In this document: positions 43,658 through 52,037 of the stretch, piece after piece
Position numbering within the stretch: position 1 is the first letter of the stretch
Layout of the letters: each line of letters starts with the position of its first letter
NCBI GenBank assembly: GCA_022820805.1
Contig: JAJEEV010000048.1
Span: 62,001 to 126,000 of the forward strand
Source: Acidimicrobiia bacterium
GTDB lineage: Bacteria > Actinomycetota > Acidimicrobiia > Acidimicrobiales > Aldehydirespiratoraceae
DNA length: 64,000 bases
Reading direction: 5' to 3'
Notes under the pieces: generated by a model
Told to the model about the DNA's origin: nothing
Seen by the model: only the letters and a program-made list of their open reading frames with translations
Database searches by the model: none
Made by a program: the position numbers and the translations under genes

Positions 43658-45752
43658 CGGCCACAACCATCAGCGCGTCGGCGGCCACGGCGGCCTGCGA
43701 CGTGACCAGGAGGGGGTTGATCTCGACTTCGACGATGCTCCGATCGTCGCGCACCAGCGCGCTGAGCGCCGAGACCGCGTCGACCACGGCATCGACAGCA
43801 CCGGCGGGACGGCCCCGGTAGCCGGCGAGCAGGGCCCAGAGCCGAAGCCCCCGCAGCGCTTCGAGGATCCGGCTCTCCGTGGCCGGGAGCAGCAGGCTCG
43901 CGGTGTCGTCCAGCAGCTCCGCCAGGGTGCCGCCGGCTCCAAGCGTGAGCAGCATCCCCACCGGCGGCGAGGACCGCACACTCACCAGCAACTCGGCCAC
44001 GACATCGGTGACCGCGGACTCCACGATCACAGTCCCGTCTCCGGCTGCGGCCAGCCGATGCGCGGCGGCCGCCACCGCCTCGGTGTCGGTGAGCCCGACC
44101 ACCACCGCGCCGTCATCGGTCTTGTGGGCCGGGCCGGAGGCCTTGACCACGACCGGACAACCGATCCGGTCGGCTGCGGCCGCAGCCTCCTCGGGAACAA
44201 CCCGCCGGCCCTCCGGCACGACGATGCCGGCTGCAGCTAGTCGCGGCTTCGCCTCATGCTCGACCAGGACGGTCGCGCCGAGGCCGGGATCTCGGGCCGG
44301 GGCCAGCAACGGGAGCTGGTGGCTGCCGGTCCGGTGGCCCCAAGCCGACGCGGCCTCCAGCGCGGCGAGGGCGGTGTCGATGTCGCCGCATGCGGCCACA
44401 CCCAGCTCGGCGGCCCGGGCGCGGGCGCCTGAAGGCAGGTTCTCCGCCAGCGAGGCCGCCAGCACGCCGGCGGTGCCGCTGGCGTCGCAGGCCGCAGCGA
44501 AGGCCCGCAGGGTCGGCCACCAGCGTGACCGGTCCAATCCCTCGGCGGGGAAGTCGAGCACCAGGAGGGCGGCGTCGAACGGTGCTTCCGGAGCCCGTTC
44601 GCTGCGCTCACCGGACGCTCGGCCCGCGGCCGGGCCGGCTTCGTCGCCCGCAGCCGACAGGGCGGCTCCGAAGCAAGCGGCCAGCCGCGCCTCCTCGCCC
44701 CAGATGAAGGTGTGGTAGTCGAGCGGGTTGGTGACTGCGACCCGGCCGTCCAGCGCGGACGCCACCCGAGCGGCGTGTTCAGGGGTGAACGGGGGGAACC
44801 GGAGGTTCCGGCCCTGGCTGCGGTCCGCGACCAGTGCGGCCTCGCCGCCGGAGCAGCTCAACGACACCAGCCGGTTGCCGTCGAGCGGTCCGAGTGTGCA
44901 CAGCACGCCCAGGATGTCGAGCAGTTCGGGGATCGTGCGTGCCCGCCGGATGCCCAGTTCATCGAACAGCGCGCCGTAGGCGGCGTCGTCGCCCACCAGC
45001 GACGCGGTGTGGGTGACGGCTATGGCACCGGAGGACTTCGAGGCCCCGAGCTTGAGGGCCACCACCGGCAGGCCCCTGCGCTTCGCCACGGCCGCGGCCG
45101 CGGCGAAGCGGTCGACGTCGTCGAGCCCCTCGATGCACAGGCCCACCCCGGTGGCCGCCCCGTCAGCGACCACAGCCTCGAAGGCCTCCGAGACGCCCAC
45201 ATCGGCCTGGTTCCCGAGCGTCACCACCCAGGCCACGTCGAGGCCGCGGCGCTGCATGGTCAGGTTCACCGCGATGTTGCCGCTCTGGCTCAGCAGCGCC
45301 ACGCCGCGCTCGCGGCGGGTGAGGCCGTGAACATCGGGCCACAGGGCGGCACCGGTCAGCGCCGACAGTAGCCCGTAACAGTTGGGACCGAGCACCGGCA
45401 TCCCCGCGGCTGCGGCCACCAGCTCGTGCTGCAGGGCCGCTCCGGCCTCGCCGGTCTCGGCGAATCCCGACGCGTGGCACACCGCGGCGCCGGTGCCGTT
45501 AGCGGCCAGCCTGCCGACCACGTCGATGGAGGCGTGGCGGTCCACGCCGACGAAGGCGGCGTCGATCCCGGCCGGCAGCTCGCTCGCCGATGCGACGGTG
45601 GGCAGGCCGCCGAGCTCCCGCCGGGGATTGACCGCCCACATCTCGCCCACGAAGCCGAAGGAGCGGCAGGCCTCGATGGACAGCTCGGCGGCCGCGCCCC
45701 CGACGAAGGCCAGCGACCGCGGCCTCAGCAGCCGATCGAGCCGCCGCGCCAT
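43650..45752 (-). CDS. Acyl-CoA synthetase, NDP-forming (Acs/ACD family)
   Basis: 700 residues with the fused alpha-beta layout: a CoA-binding domain from SLAFVGGAAAELSIEAC, a ligase-CoA domain with GPNCYGLLSAL and LLSQSGNIAVNLTMQRRGLD, then an ATP-grasp half with AGIVVPEGRRVVPEEAAAAA, VVVKASGPAHKTDDGAVVVG and EVEINPLLV. It activates a carboxylic acid to its CoA thioester. The ATG at 45752 sits 6 bases after the acyl-CoA dehydrogenase gene. Residues GRASGERSERAPE in the middle are encoded by a fragment of the dispersed repeat. Confidence 0.88.
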   Translation of the reverse strand: MARRLDRLLRPRSLAFVGGAAAELSIEACRSFGFVGEMWAVNPRRELGGLPTVASASELPAGIDAAFVGVDRHASIDVVGRLAANGTGAAVCHASGFAETGEAGAALQHELVAAAAGMPVLGPNCYGLLSALTGAALWPDVHGLTRRERGVALLSQSGNIAVNLTMQRRGLDVAWVVTLGNQADVGVSEAFEAVVADGAATGVGLCIEGLDDVDRFAAAAAVAKRRGLPVVALKLGASKSSGAIAVTHTASLVGDDAAYGALFDELGIRRARTIPELLDILGVLCTLGPLDGNRLVSLSCSGGEAALVADRSQGRNLRFPPFTPEHAARVASALDGRVAVTNPLDYHTFIWGEEARLAACFGAALSAAGDEAGPAAGRASGERSERAPEAPFDAALLVLDFPAEGLDRSRWWPTLRAFAAACDASGTAGVLAASLAENLPSGARARAAELGVAACGDIDTALAALEAASAWGHRTGSHQLPLLAPARDPGLGATVLVEHEAKPRLAAAGIVVPEGRRVVPEEAAAAADRIGCPVVVKASGPAHKTDDGAVVVGLTDTEAVAAAAHRLAAAGDGTVIVESAVTDVVAELLVSVRSSPPVGMLLTLGAGGTLAELLDDTASLLLPATESRILEALRGLRLWALLAGYRGRPAGAVDAVVDAVSALSALVRDDRSIVEVEINPLLVTSQAAVAADALMVVADG
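44597..44631 (-). repeat. Dispersed-repeat core inside a coding sequence
   Basis: On the plus strand GTTCGCTGCGCTCAC is identical to copy C, and the next 20 bases match it at about 16 positions. It lies in frame within the acyl-CoA synthetase gene, in the variable linker before the ATP-grasp half, and encodes part of GRASGERSERAP. Confidence 0.65.
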
Positions 45753-45757
45753 GCCGT

Positions 45758-46918
45758 TCAGCAGCCGAGGGGCCGCAGCATGTCCCGCGACACGATGTGG
45801 CGCTGGATCTCGCTGGTGCCGTCCCAGATACGGTCGACGCGGGCGTCCCGCCAGATCCGCTCCAGGGGCAGCTCGTCCATCAGCCCCATGCCGCCCAGGA
45901 TCTGGATGGCCTCGTCCGACACGAACTGGAGCATCTCGGTGGCCGACAGTTTGGCCATGGCCGCGTCGGCGTCGGTCATCTCGCCCCGCGCCGAGAGCCA
46001 CGCGGCCCGGTAGGTCGTCAACTCGGCCTCCAGCAGCCGGGTGCGCATGTCGGCCAGCTTGAAGGACACGCCCTGGAACCGCCCGATCCGCTGCCCGAAC
46101 TGCTCGCGGGTGGCGGCCCAGTCGAGGGCCACCGCCAGGGCCCGGTCGGCTCGCCCGAGGCACACCGCCGCGACCTGGAGACGGGTGCTGCCGAGCCACT
46201 CGTTAGCCACGTCGAAGCCGCCGTGCTCGGCGCCGAGCAGCTTCGATGCCGGAACCCGGGCATCGTCGAAGTTGACGATGAAGTTGTGGTAGCCGCGGTT
46301 CGACACGCAGTTGTATCCGGGGACCCGCTCCACCCCCGGCGTGTCGAAGTCCACCAGGAACGACGAGATCTGCCTGCGCGGGCCCCGGTCGGTGTCGGCG
46401 ATGCCGGTGGCCGCGAACAGGATCACGTAGTCGGCGAGGTCGGCGTGGCTGATGAAGTGCTTGGTGCCGTTCACGACGAAGTCGCCGCCGCGGCGCTCGG
46501 CCCGGCAGGCCATGCCCCGCAGGTCGGATCCGGCGCCGGGCTCGCTCATCGCCAGGCACTCCACCCGCTCCCCCCTCACGGTGGGCAGCAGGTACTCGGT
46601 GACCTGGTCGCCGGTGCAGGCCCGCAGGATGTTGGACGGCCGGGCCACGATGTAGTGCAGGGCGTAGGCGGTCCAGCCGAAGGCCCGCTCGGCCATGGCC
46701 AGGGTGAGGTCGTCGAGGCCGCCCCCGCCGAGCTCGACGGGCATGTTGGCCGCGTAGAGGCCGGCGTCGATGGACCGGCTGCGGATCTGGTGCACGAGCT
46801 CCGGCGGAACCTCGCCGGTGCGCTCGACCTCCTCCTCGTGGGGTACGAGCTCGCGTTGCACGAAGGCCCGCACGGTGTCGACCACCATCTGCTGGGAGTC
46901 ATCGATCGAGAAGTCCAA
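45758..46918 (-). CDS. Acyl-CoA dehydrogenase
   Basis: 386 residues, standard length. FAD-dependent alpha,beta-desaturation of an acyl-CoA. Signatures are CLAMSEPGAGSDLRGMACRA, FVVNGTKHFISHADLADYV, REQFGQRIGRFQGVSFKLAD and the C-terminal RDARVDRIWDGTSEIQRHIV, which holds the usual catalytic-base region. With the hydratase, CoA ligase and carnitine dehydrogenase around it, it may act on a trimethylammonio-acyl-CoA, but the specificity cannot be read directly. Confidence 0.92.
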   Translation of the reverse strand: MDFSIDDSQQMVVDTVRAFVQRELVPHEEEVERTGEVPPELVHQIRSRSIDAGLYAANMPVELGGGGLDDLTLAMAERAFGWTAYALHYIVARPSNILRACTGDQVTEYLLPTVRGERVECLAMSEPGAGSDLRGMACRAERRGGDFVVNGTKHFISHADLADYVILFAATGIADTDRGPRRQISSFLVDFDTPGVERVPGYNCVSNRGYHNFIVNFDDARVPASKLLGAEHGGFDVANEWLGSTRLQVAAVCLGRADRALAVALDWAATREQFGQRIGRFQGVSFKLADMRTRLLEAELTTYRAAWLSARGEMTDADAAMAKLSATEMLQFVSDEAIQILGGMGLMDELPLERIWRDARVDRIWDGTSEIQRHIVSRDMLRPLGC

Positions 46919-46936
46919 GGCGGCCTCCTTTGGTGA

Positions 46937-48424
46937 TCAGTTCGAAGTGACGATGCCCATGCGCCGGCCGGCCTGCGGCGGCTTCGGCATGGAGGCATGG
47001 ACCTCGGCGATGGCGGCCACCGCAGCCGCGGGGCCGGCGAGCAGCGGCGCGCTGCGCCCCGCCCCGGTGTCGACGTGGACCAGCATCTGCTCGCCCGTGC
47101 ACAGCGGCTCGCCGTCGCGGTACATGGTGTGGAAGATGTGCAGGCGCTTGGCGTCGCTGCCCAGCACCTGGGTGGTCACCCGCAGCGGCTCACCGACGGA
47201 GGCCTCCCGCAGGTGGCTGATGTGGGTCTCGACCGTGTAGTAGGAGTGGCCGCCGGCCCGGTAGGCCTCGTCGATTCCGATGTGGCGGAACAGAGCGTCG
47301 GACGCCCACCCGAACGCGGTCAGGAACGCCCACTCGGTCATGTGGCCGTTGTAGTCCACCCAGTCGGGCTCCACGACCGTCGAGTAGAGGTCGAGAGGGG
47401 CGGAGATCTCAGCGCCCGGCGTCCATGGCCGGGCTGCGGCCGCGGCGCCCGCAGCAAGGATGCGGGCCTCCCGCTCGGCCATCAGGCGGCCTGCGCCGAC
47501 GCCCACGGCCCGCAGCGCCCGCATCACGGCCAGCAGGCAGTCGTCGCGCTGTTGCTCCAGCTCTGCCACGGACCGGCCCGCGGCCTGCTCCTCGCAGCCC
47601 GCGGCCATCGCCTCCACCAGGTCGTCGGTCAGCTCCGGCGCCACCAGACGGGTCCATGGCAGCTTCAGAGCCGGTCCGAACTGGCTGAGCATGTGCCGCA
47701 TGCCGCCGTCGCCGCCGGCCAGGTGGAACGTGAGGTTGGTGCCCATGGCGGCCCAGCGCAGACCGGGGCCGTAGACGATGGCGTCGTCCAGTTCGGCGGT
47801 GGTGGCGACCCCGCCGTTCACGAGGTGCAGGTTCTCACGCCAGAGGGCCTCCTGAAGGCGATCCGACAGGTAGCCCTCGATCTCGTTGCGCACCACCAGC
47901 GGGCGCATCACCAGATCGTCGTAGTGGGCCACGGCCGCCGCGACGGCCTCATCGCTGGTGGCCTCTCCCGGTACCACCTCCACCAGGGGCAGCAGGTACA
48001 CCGGATTGAAGGGGTGGCCGATCAGGAACCGGTGGGGGTGGCTCAGCTCCTCGGCCAGGCGGCTGGGCACAAGGCCCGACGAGCTGCTGGCGATCGGCGT
48101 GGCGGGATCCGCGGCCGCGTCGAGCCGTCTCAGCAGCGGCTGCTTGACCGTCTCGTCCTCCGGGGCGCTCTCTTGCACGAAGTCGGCCGACTCGGCCACC
48201 TCCTCGGGAGTGCCGGCCCATCGCAGCCGGTCCGTGGCAGCGCCACCGAACAGGCCCAGCCGTGTCGCCGAGGGCCAGGCCCGCTCGACGGCGGCCCGCA
48301 GCCGCTCCTCGGCGCCGGCGGCGGGATCCCAGGCGACCACGTCGTGGCCCCGGGCCAGGACGCGGACGGCCCACCCCGAGCCGATGACGCCCGTGCCCGC
48401 CAGGCCGATGGTCCTCGCCGTCAC
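46937..48424 (-). CDS. L-carnitine dehydrogenase fused to a hotdog thioesterase
   Basis: 495 residues. The first 320 form a 3-hydroxyacyl-CoA-dehydrogenase-like NAD enzyme: GLAGTGVIGSGWAVRVLARG, DFVQESAPEDETVKQ, SSSSGLVPSRLAEELSHPHR, GHPFNPVYLLPLVEVV and NEIEGYLSDRLQEALWRE. The last 140 are a 4HBT hotdog domain (EPDWVDYNGHMTEWAFL, RRLHIFH-like turn). Known L-carnitine dehydrogenases carry exactly this fusion, with the thioesterase acting on betainyl-CoA. The GTG at 48424 sets the N-terminus. The neighbouring quaternary-amine transporter supports the call. Confidence 0.87.
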   Translation of the reverse strand: MTARTIGLAGTGVIGSGWAVRVLARGHDVVAWDPAAGAEERLRAAVERAWPSATRLGLFGGAATDRLRWAGTPEEVAESADFVQESAPEDETVKQPLLRRLDAAADPATPIASSSSGLVPSRLAEELSHPHRFLIGHPFNPVYLLPLVEVVPGEATSDEAVAAAVAHYDDLVMRPLVVRNEIEGYLSDRLQEALWRENLHLVNGGVATTAELDDAIVYGPGLRWAAMGTNLTFHLAGGDGGMRHMLSQFGPALKLPWTRLVAPELTDDLVEAMAAGCEEQAAGRSVAELEQQRDDCLLAVMRALRAVGVGAGRLMAEREARILAAGAAAAARPWTPGAEISAPLDLYSTVVEPDWVDYNGHMTEWAFLTAFGWASDALFRHIGIDEAYRAGGHSYYTVETHISHLREASVGEPLRVTTQVLGSDAKRLHIFHTMYRDGEPLCTGEQMLVHVDTGAGRSAPLLAGPAAAVAAIAEVHASMPKPPQAGRRMGIVTSN

Positions 48425-48602
48425 CGCACCCTCCCCGGAAAGCTGTCCTGTGCGGGCCGCAGTATCGCATCGCCGGCCCGGCGTGGGAAGACCGAGCACC
48501 GGGATGCGGCCCGGCACGGGCCTAGCATTCGCGCATGTCGCCCGTGTTCGCCCCCGGCTGGCGGGCGGCATCGAGGCCGTCCGGGCGCGGTACGGTGGCG
48601 CC

Positions 48603-49469
48603 ATGACCCGGTACGGCTACATCGGGCTGGGCATGATGGGCTCGGCCATGGCCGAGAACCTGATCCGGTGCAGCGACGGTCCGGTCACCGTCCACGACCT
48701 CGACGCCGCCGCAGTGGGCGCGGCCGTTGCGCTGGGCGCGGAGGCGGCCTCCGACGCAGCCGCAGTCGCCCGGGCCAGCGATGTGGTGAGCGTCTGCGTG
48801 CCGGCCGCGGCCCATATCGAGGCAGTGCTGTCCGGCCCCGGCGGCGTCGTCGAGGGCGCCCACGAGGGGCTCACCGTGCTCATCCACTCCACCGTGCATC
48901 CGGACACGGTGCTGGCCGCCCGGGACGCAGCCGCCGAGTGGGGGGTGGCCCTGTTCGATGCCTCCGTAGCCGGCGGACCCGAGAACGCCAGGGCCGGCAG
49001 CCTGACGGTGCTGGCCGGAGGACTGGCCGGCATGCCCTCTGCGGCCCGGGAGCTGCTCGACGCCTACGCGGGCACGCTCATCGACGCCGGTCCGGTGAGC
49101 GCCGGCGCAGCGCTGAAGATCGCCATCAACGTGATGACGTACGCGCAGTTCGCGGCGGCAGCCGCCGCCCACGACATGGTGGCCAGCACCGGCGGCGAGC
49201 CGGCCGCGCTGCTGGAGGCATGGCGGGCGACAGGACAGCTCGGAGCCTTGACGGAGCAGTACTGCGCGCTGCTGGAGATACCCGCCGAGCACATCCAGGG
49301 CGAGCTGCGAACCTTGCTGGAGACCCAGGCCGGCATTGCGACCAAGGACCTCTCGCTCGCGCTCGAGGTGGGCCGCACCCGGCCTGCCGCGTCGCCTCTG
49401 CTAGAAGCGCTGCGGTCCGCCATGCCTGCCGTCTACAACGTCCACGAGGACCACGAGGAGCCGCAATGA
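48603..49469 (+). CDS. NAD(P)-dependent beta-hydroxyacid dehydrogenase (3-hydroxyisobutyrate type)
   Basis: 288 residues. The dinucleotide motif is GYIGLGMMGSAMAENL, the substrate segment FDASVAGGPENARAGSLTVL and the catalytic-Lys helix GAALKIAINVMTYAQ. It oxidises or reduces a beta-hydroxy acid; the exact acid is not evident. It is divergent from the carnitine dehydrogenase with 178 bases between them and is coupled to the downstream gene by an ATGA overlap. Confidence 0.88.
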   Translation: MTRYGYIGLGMMGSAMAENLIRCSDGPVTVHDLDAAAVGAAVALGAEAASDAAAVARASDVVSVCVPAAAHIEAVLSGPGGVVEGAHEGLTVLIHSTVHPDTVLAARDAAAEWGVALFDASVAGGPENARAGSLTVLAGGLAGMPSAARELLDAYAGTLIDAGPVSAGAALKIAINVMTYAQFAAAAAAHDMVASTGGEPAALLEAWRATGQLGALTEQYCALLEIPAEHIQGELRTLLETQAGIATKDLSLALEVGRTRPAASPLLEALRSAMPAVYNVHEDHEEPQ

Positions 49470-49867
49470 GCACCGACCACTCCGGTGACGCACCCGCCGA
49501 CGACGCCTACGAGCGGGGCGTCGCCATGGTGACCGAGGTCTACCAGGGCGAGGTGCCGGCCCTGCCCGAGGGAACCATGGCGTTCAACGACGTGATGATG
49601 CGCAGCATCTTCGCCGAGGTCTGGGACCGCGACATCCTGTCGATCCGGGACCGGCGGCTGCTCATTATGGGCGTGATCGCGGCCCGGGGCTCCACCGACG
49701 TGTGGAAGCTCCAGGCCCAGTCGGCCCTCAAGCGGGGCGAGCTGACCCCCGATCAGCTGCGTGAGACCCTCATCATGCTGGCCCCCTACGCCGGCTACCC
49801 GGTCGTGGCCCCGCTGATCGGTCCCTGCGAGGCCGCCATCAACGAATGGACCGAAGCCCAGGACTGA
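49466..49867 (+). CDS. Carboxymuconolactone decarboxylase/AhpD-fold protein
   Basis: 133 residues. The core LSIRDRRLLIMGVIAARGS, AQSALKRGELTPDQLRETLI and YAGYPVVAPLIGPCEAA matches the CMD family. The CxxC peroxidase motif of AhpD is absent, so a decarboxylase/lactonase-like or accessory role is more likely. The start overlaps the dehydrogenase stop, and the pair often co-occurs in acid-degradation clusters. Confidence 0.83.
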   Translation: MSTDHSGDAPADDAYERGVAMVTEVYQGEVPALPEGTMAFNDVMMRSIFAEVWDRDILSIRDRRLLIMGVIAARGSTDVWKLQAQSALKRGELTPDQLRETLIMLAPYAGYPVVAPLIGPCEAAINEWTEAQD

Positions 49868-49922
49868 CCCGCCTGCCAAGGACATGCGCACCCGCGGCCT
49901 CTGAACGAGGCGGCAGCCGACG

Positions 49923-51959
49923 TCAGGAACCGGCGCCGCCTCCGGTCTCCTTGACGAGATCGTCGAGCCTCACACCGAAGGCCGCTACCTGCGCTCTGGT
50001 GACCGAGCCGCCGGGGTCGTATGTCGTGGGAGTCTTGCCCGTGGTAAGGCCGAGCGCATGCAGGCAGGCGATGTTGTCGGCGTGCACGCTTGAGGGGTCG
50101 ACATCCTCGAAGGCCAGTTCGGCGTCGACCGGGCAGGTACGGCCCGCAAGGCGCCACATACGGACAAGGAACGATGCCGTCTGGGCCCGGGTGACAAGCT
50201 TCGAGGGCGAGTAGGTGGAGGGCGTTGTGCCCGAAGTGATGCCGACGGCCTGTAGGCACGCGGCGTCGCTGCGAAGCTGGCCCGGGGCGATATCAAGGAA
50301 GCGTGTGCCGTCGGCAGGGCAGTCGCCGCCCAGCACCTGCCACAGGCGCACTAGCGGGGCCGCCACTTCGGCCCGTGTAGCGGGCCGGTTTGGTTCGTAG
50401 TTGCCGCTAGTCGTGCCGGTGACGATCCCCCGCTGTGCCGCTGCGAGCACTTCCGGGCCGAGAGAGTGGGTGTCCGGGAGGTCGCCGAAGGATGCCGCCT
50501 GGCCCTCCGGCAACTGCACCGGCGTGTTCGGCGGCGGGTCGGGCGGGCTGATAAGGCAGCCGACGCCCTCGCCTGGTCCGATGCCGTTGCTGCTGATGGC
50601 ATACACACCGAACACGTAGATGCCCGGCTGAAGGTCATCGAAGGTGATGCTGGTGTCGGAGGTGGTGCGCATGATCTCTGCCTCACCCCACACTGCGACC
50701 TCATAGCTCTCCGCGCCCGCGACCGCGTCCCACCTCAACGTGATCGCCGACGAACCTGCCGAGCACGACATGTTGGCCGGCGCCACCAGCGCAGGGTCAT
50801 ACTCCGGCCCGGGATCGGGCTCAGGCTGCCCGCCGACCGTGCAGTTCGTGCGACCCACCTCCTGATAGACGTCATCGACAAGAGCCTCCACCCACACGCT
50901 GTAGGTGCCCTCCGTCATGCTCACGAAAGTGTGCCGGGTCTTGTCGATGTCGCCCTCCCACACGAGCTGCCCCACCCTGGGGTGGCCCGACGAATGCTCC
51001 CCCCAGACCCAGAACTGGACCGCGCCGGCCACAGCACTCCATTGCACCGACATCGTGTCGCCGTCCACCGAACACGACACGGAGTGATCCGCCGGCGGGT
51101 CCGGAGGCTCAGTGGCCGGTGGAACGGTGGTCGTCGTTGTCGTCGGCGGAGGCGCCGGGTCGGACACCGGCTGGTTGGAGTCCTGTATTAGGCAGCCGAC
51201 GCCCTCGCCTGGTCCGATGCCGTTGCTGCTGATGGCATACACACCGAACACGTAGATGCCCGGCTGAAGGTCATCGAAGGTGATGCTGGTGCCGGTGGTG
51301 GTGCGCATGATCTCTGCCTCACCCCACATCGCGACCTCATAGCTCTCCGCGCCCGCGACCGCGTCCCACCTCAACGTGATCGACGACGAACCTGCCGAGC
51401 ACGACATGTTGGCCGGCGCCGCCAGCGCAGGGTCATACTCCGGCTCCGGATCGGGCTCGGCCGGCGGAACGGTCGTCGTAGTGGTGGTCGTGGTCGTAGT
51501 GGTGGTCGTGGTCGTGGTCGGGACGGTCGTGGTCGTCGGCGAGTCGGAGGGCGCTTCGATCCGGCAGCCGGCGCCGTTTCCGGGGCCGGTCTCGTCGCCG
51601 CGCATGGAGACCACGCTCACCACATAGATCCCGGGCGACAGGCCACCGAAGGTGGCGCTGGTGCCGGTGGTGGTGGTCGTCCTCTCCGCGTCGCCCCAGA
51701 CGCTGACCTCATAGCTGTCCGCGCCCGCTGCCGCCGTCCACGTCACGGTGATCGACGACGTGCCGGGCGTGCACGTCACGTTGCCGGGCGCACCCAGTTC
51801 CGTCTGCTGGACGGTCGTCCCCGGCGGCGGATCGGTGGACGCTCCCTGCGCGTGCGCGCTGGCTGTCAGAATCGGGCCAGCCGAGAGCAGCGAAGTAACA
51901 GCACAGGCAGCCACGCCGGGCCGTAGCCGACCCCAGGGAGTCCGACGCATCGGCGGCAC
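49923..51959 (-). CDS. Secreted fibronectin-III and SLH-domain protein
   Basis: 678 residues. A signal peptide (MRRTPWGRLRPGVAACAVTS onward, cleaved near AHAQG) is followed by four FN3-like domains: about residues 57-135, 184-260, 291-375 and 392-475. Domains 2 and 4 are nearly identical. Linkers are Thr-rich; the first holds a long (T)n run. The C-terminus carries three SLH-type units ending RAEVAAPLVRLW, RAQTASFLVRMW and RAQVAAFGVRL. In many cell walls SLH units bind secondary polymers, so the protein is probably surface-anchored. Confidence 0.88.
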   Translation of the reverse strand: MPPMRRTPWGRLRPGVAACAVTSLLSAGPILTASAHAQGASTDPPPGTTVQQTELGAPGNVTCTPGTSSITVTWTAAAGADSYEVSVWGDAERTTTTTGTSATFGGLSPGIYVVSVVSMRGDETGPGNGAGCRIEAPSDSPTTTTVPTTTTTTTTTTTTTTTTVPPAEPDPEPEYDPALAAPANMSCSAGSSSITLRWDAVAGAESYEVAMWGEAEIMRTTTGTSITFDDLQPGIYVFGVYAISSNGIGPGEGVGCLIQDSNQPVSDPAPPPTTTTTTVPPATEPPDPPADHSVSCSVDGDTMSVQWSAVAGAVQFWVWGEHSSGHPRVGQLVWEGDIDKTRHTFVSMTEGTYSVWVEALVDDVYQEVGRTNCTVGGQPEPDPGPEYDPALVAPANMSCSAGSSAITLRWDAVAGAESYEVAVWGEAEIMRTTSDTSITFDDLQPGIYVFGVYAISSNGIGPGEGVGCLISPPDPPPNTPVQLPEGQAASFGDLPDTHSLGPEVLAAAQRGIVTGTTSGNYEPNRPATRAEVAAPLVRLWQVLGGDCPADGTRFLDIAPGQLRSDAACLQAVGITSGTTPSTYSPSKLVTRAQTASFLVRMWRLAGRTCPVDAELAFEDVDPSSVHADNIACLHALGLTTGKTPTTYDPGGSVTRAQVAAFGVRLDDLVKETGGGAGS
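50554..50807 (-). repeat. 254-bp direct repeat, copy 1 (fourth FN3 domain)
   Basis: From AGGCAGCCGACGCCCTCGCC to GGGTCATACTCCGG. It matches copy 2 (51190-51443) at nearly every base, with a handful of substitutions around the TGTCGGAGGTGG segment and one codon in the ATCGCCGACGAA segment. The offset of 636 bases is a whole number of codons. Confidence 0.9.
51190..51443 (-). repeat. 254-bp direct repeat, copy 2 (second FN3 domain)
   Basis: Second copy of the unit described at 50554-50807. Near-identity at the DNA level, including synonymous positions, implies recent duplication or gene conversion between FN3 modules. Confidence 0.9.
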
Positions 51960-52037
51960 TATAGCGAAGCCTCTGCGGCTGCGTCGCGAATTCGCGCACT
52001 TTCGGCTGTTCCGGCCGTTTCTGTGGCAGTGTCCCGT

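Noticed and set aside
45753-46199. Upstream extension of the acyl-CoA synthetase
   Set aside because: Antiparallel-free overlap with the acyl-CoA dehydrogenase end in another frame; the CoA-binding domain begins just after ATG 45752.
51460-51545. GTGGTC-type microsatellite as a regulatory or CRISPR element
   Set aside because: It is the in-frame coding sequence of the Thr-rich linker of the FN3/SLH protein.
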